This document shows positions 62,960-64,000 of a stretch of DNA of 64,000 nt, one piece after another (the first letter of the stretch is position 1; every line of letters begins with the position of its first letter). The notes beneath the pieces were generated by a model. The model searched no databases, was not told the origin of the DNA, and was given only the letters and a program-made list of their open reading frames with translations. The DNA is taken from positions 22,570 to 86,569 of the forward strand of contig CAZMZP010000075.1 in NCBI GenBank assembly GCA_964570935.1. The letters are read 5' to 3'. A program made the position numbers and the translations under genes. Source of the stretch: JAFGJU01 sp964570935. Lineage in GTDB: Bacteria; Eisenbacteria; RBG-16-71-46; JAFGJU01.

Positions 62960-63069
62960 GTCAGGGTGTCCGGCACCGGAAAACCGATTTCCATTCGGAA
63001 GCCCCGCTTTCTCCTCTTGGTGTCTCTGCACGCTCCACACCGGGACGGAGACGGTGGGGCTCCTTTTTT
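62960..63069 (+). ncRNA. Candidate small RNA of about 110 bases
   Basis: Bounded by a sigma70-type promoter and an intrinsic terminator, with no ORF. The 5' part can form short hairpins (GGTG/CACC and CCGA/TCGG); the 3' half is the long terminator stem. It does not match SRP RNA, 6S or a riboswitch that I know. Confidence 0.35.
63000..63069 (+). terminator. Long-stem intrinsic terminator
   Basis: 63000-63014 pairs with 63047-63061 over 15 positions (one mismatch, two G-U), enclosing a smaller GGTGT/ACACC hairpin, followed by CC and six T. There is no protein gene within 430 bases upstream. Confidence 0.75.
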
Positions 63070-63077
63070 ATCCCGCG

Positions 63078-63106
63078 TTGCCTGGCCCCGACGGGTGTGC
63101 TAGGAT
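63078..63106 (+). promoter_or_regulatory. Extended -10 promoter for the 63267 gene
   Basis: TTGCCT 63078-63083, 17-base spacer ending TGC, TAGGAT 63101-63106. Leader about 150 bases. Confidence 0.45.
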
Positions 63107-63266
63107 TGCTTCGACCATGGCACTCTGTCGGATTCGCGGATCAGACTCCCCCCTTCATCACACGGTTTCGACGCTGTCCGGAACAGTCCGCCTGCGTCCG
63201 CCGTTTTCCGGGCTCACATGATTCTCCGGCCACGTCAGGTTGCTGTGCGGAGGAGGAAGGCATCAA

Positions 63267-64000
63267 ATGATCAGCTATGAACTCGTTTGGACACTGCTCA
63301 AGCGCTCGGACAACAGGTTTCCCACCACCAGCCTCTACCTGGACCTGAGCTCCCCTCGCTTCACGACGAAAGACGCCGAGATTGTGCTCAAAGGCCTGCT
63401 GAAGGAAAAGAGGCAGGAGCTGGACGGACTGCCCGCGAGCCGCGAGGACAAACAGTCCGTGGCCGACGACCTCGAGAAGCTGTCGCGGTTCGGGGGCACG
63501 GAGCTGGACAGAAAGGGCGCGAAGGGACTGGCCGTGTTTTCTTCGTCCGCCGCGAAGGTTTGGGAGACGTTCCCCCTGCCGGGCCCCGTCACCAACGTGC
63601 TGCGCGTGGACAGGGGGCCGTACATAAGGCCGTTCACGATGCTGCTGGACGAATACGAGCGGTACTGCACCGTGCTTGTGGACAGGGAGAGCGCTCGAGT
63701 GTTCGCGGTTACGATGGGCGAGATCGAGGAGCAATCGCAGCTTCTGGATGACGTTCCGGGAAAAGTGCGCGCCTCAGGCTGGGGAGGCTACGACGAGCGC
63801 CGCATAGAGCGACACATCGAAGACCACGTCCACAGGCACCTGAAACGCGCCGCGGACGTCGCCTACGACCTGTTTCAACGAAAGAAATTCGACAGGCTCA
63901 TCCTGGGCGGCCGCGCCGAGGTGCTGGCCGATTTCGAGAAGGTCCTGCACAGCTACCTGAAGGAGAGAATCTCCGCCCGCGTGTCGATGGACGCCTCCGT
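63267..64000 (+). CDS. baeRF/VLRF1-like (eRF1-related) protein, 3' end outside window
   Basis: Open from ATG 63267 (GGAGGAAGG upstream) to the window edge, about 244 residues seen. N-terminal NRFPTTSLYLDLSSPRFT and the middle YCTVLVDRESARVFAVTMGEIEE, then HIEDHVHRHLKRAADVAYDLF and RLILGGRAEVLADFE, fit the bacterial/archaeal eRF1-like (baeRF) group often annotated as host-attachment or ribosome-hibernation factor. It probably acts at ribosomes; exact role unsettled. Confidence 0.8.
   Translation, partial: MISYELVWTLLKRSDNRFPTTSLYLDLSSPRFTTKDAEIVLKGLLKEKRQELDGLPASREDKQSVADDLEKLSRFGGTELDRKGAKGLAVFSSSAAKVWETFPLPGPVTNVLRVDRGPYIRPFTMLLDEYERYCTVLVDRESARVFAVTMGEIEEQSQLLDDVPGKVRASGWGGYDERRIERHIEDHVHRHLKRAADVAYDLFQRKKFDRLILGGRAEVLADFEKVLHSYLKERISARVSMDAS

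Larger units (their letters stand above)
62569..63266 (+). other. 698-base intergenic region with RNA-type signals
   Basis: No credible protein gene. Holds a tandem hairpin repeat (62603-62648), a promoter (62925-62953), a strong terminator (63000-63069) and a second promoter (63078-63106) for the gene at 63267. A short overlapping open frame from 62807 reads like low-complexity Pro/Arg and was not accepted. Confidence 0.55.

Noticed and set aside
62960..63069. Signal recognition particle RNA for the candidate small RNA
   Set aside because: The GTCAGG and CCGG elements are at the 5' end, not in a central helix 8 loop, and the GGAAGG/AGCAGCC core is absent.
1..64000. CRISPR arrays, insertion sequences, prophage, integrase or attachment sites
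   Set aside because: No regularly spaced repeats, transposase, recombinase or phage structural genes were seen anywhere in the window.

Overview
The window is about 64 kb of GC-rich bacterial chromosome with dense, mostly ordinary gene content and no phage, plasmid, IS or CRISPR signature. Several traits point to a Gram-negative member of the Bacteroidetes/FCB side of the tree, probably an uncultured candidate phylum of the Eisenbacteria, Krumholzibacteria or Latescibacteria kind. These are FlgD-like (type IX secretion style) C-terminal tails, a PorV-like barrel protein, a receptor with a carboxypeptidase-like regulatory domain, ResB/CcsA cytochrome maturation and many lipoproteins. The phylum is inferred from gene content; no rRNA or tRNA gene was seen.

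Layout. 1-3.7 kb: a SpoIIE-type phosphatase (5' end cut), a soluble Ser/Thr kinase with TPRs and a DUF1003 membrane protein. 3.9-10.4 kb: an operon of four membrane proteins of unknown function (the first DUF6754-like) followed by a Tat-signal TldD and an unsignalled TldE. 10.5-12.5 kb: an MgtC-like protein and an NhaD/CitMHS-type antiporter. 12.9-22.0 kb: a secreted zinc protease, then a respiratory block (tetraheme cytochrome, ResB, CcsA, nonaheme cytochrome with b-type membrane part, spermidine-synthase-like membrane protein). 22.0-25.8 kb (minus): an apparently exported AmmeMemoRadiSam set. 25.9-31.8 kb (minus): dCMP deaminase, MFS transporter, lipoprotein, envelope protein and a large secreted protein behind a consensus promoter and a structured leader.

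32.1-43.6 kb is a nucleoside-salvage region. The minus strand carries HPRT, deoxynucleoside kinase, an EutN/CcmL microcompartment vertex protein, uridine kinase, thymidine kinase, a BmpA-type nucleoside ABC transporter, purine nucleoside phosphorylase and an MBL hydrolase. Divergently, an amidohydrolase precedes an RpiB-family isomerase with an N-terminal helix and Pro/Ala linker of the kind that targets enzymes into microcompartments. Together these look like a satellite locus of a sugar-phosphate/nucleoside microcompartment whose main shell genes lie elsewhere. This is the most interesting system in the window.

43.7-52.3 kb: a five-gene envelope operon (TonB-type receptor, PorV-like barrel, NHL lipoprotein, FlgD-tailed secreted protein, Fn3-like lipoprotein). 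52.4-64 kb: a small AraC-type regulator, archaeal-type phosphoglycerate mutase, TPR protein, SppA, two MBL hydrolases, PolX translationally coupled to a NarL-type two-component pair, a candidate small RNA between a promoter and a strong terminator, and the start of a baeRF-like gene. Promoters and terminators were found by eye against the sigma70 consensus and are predictions.
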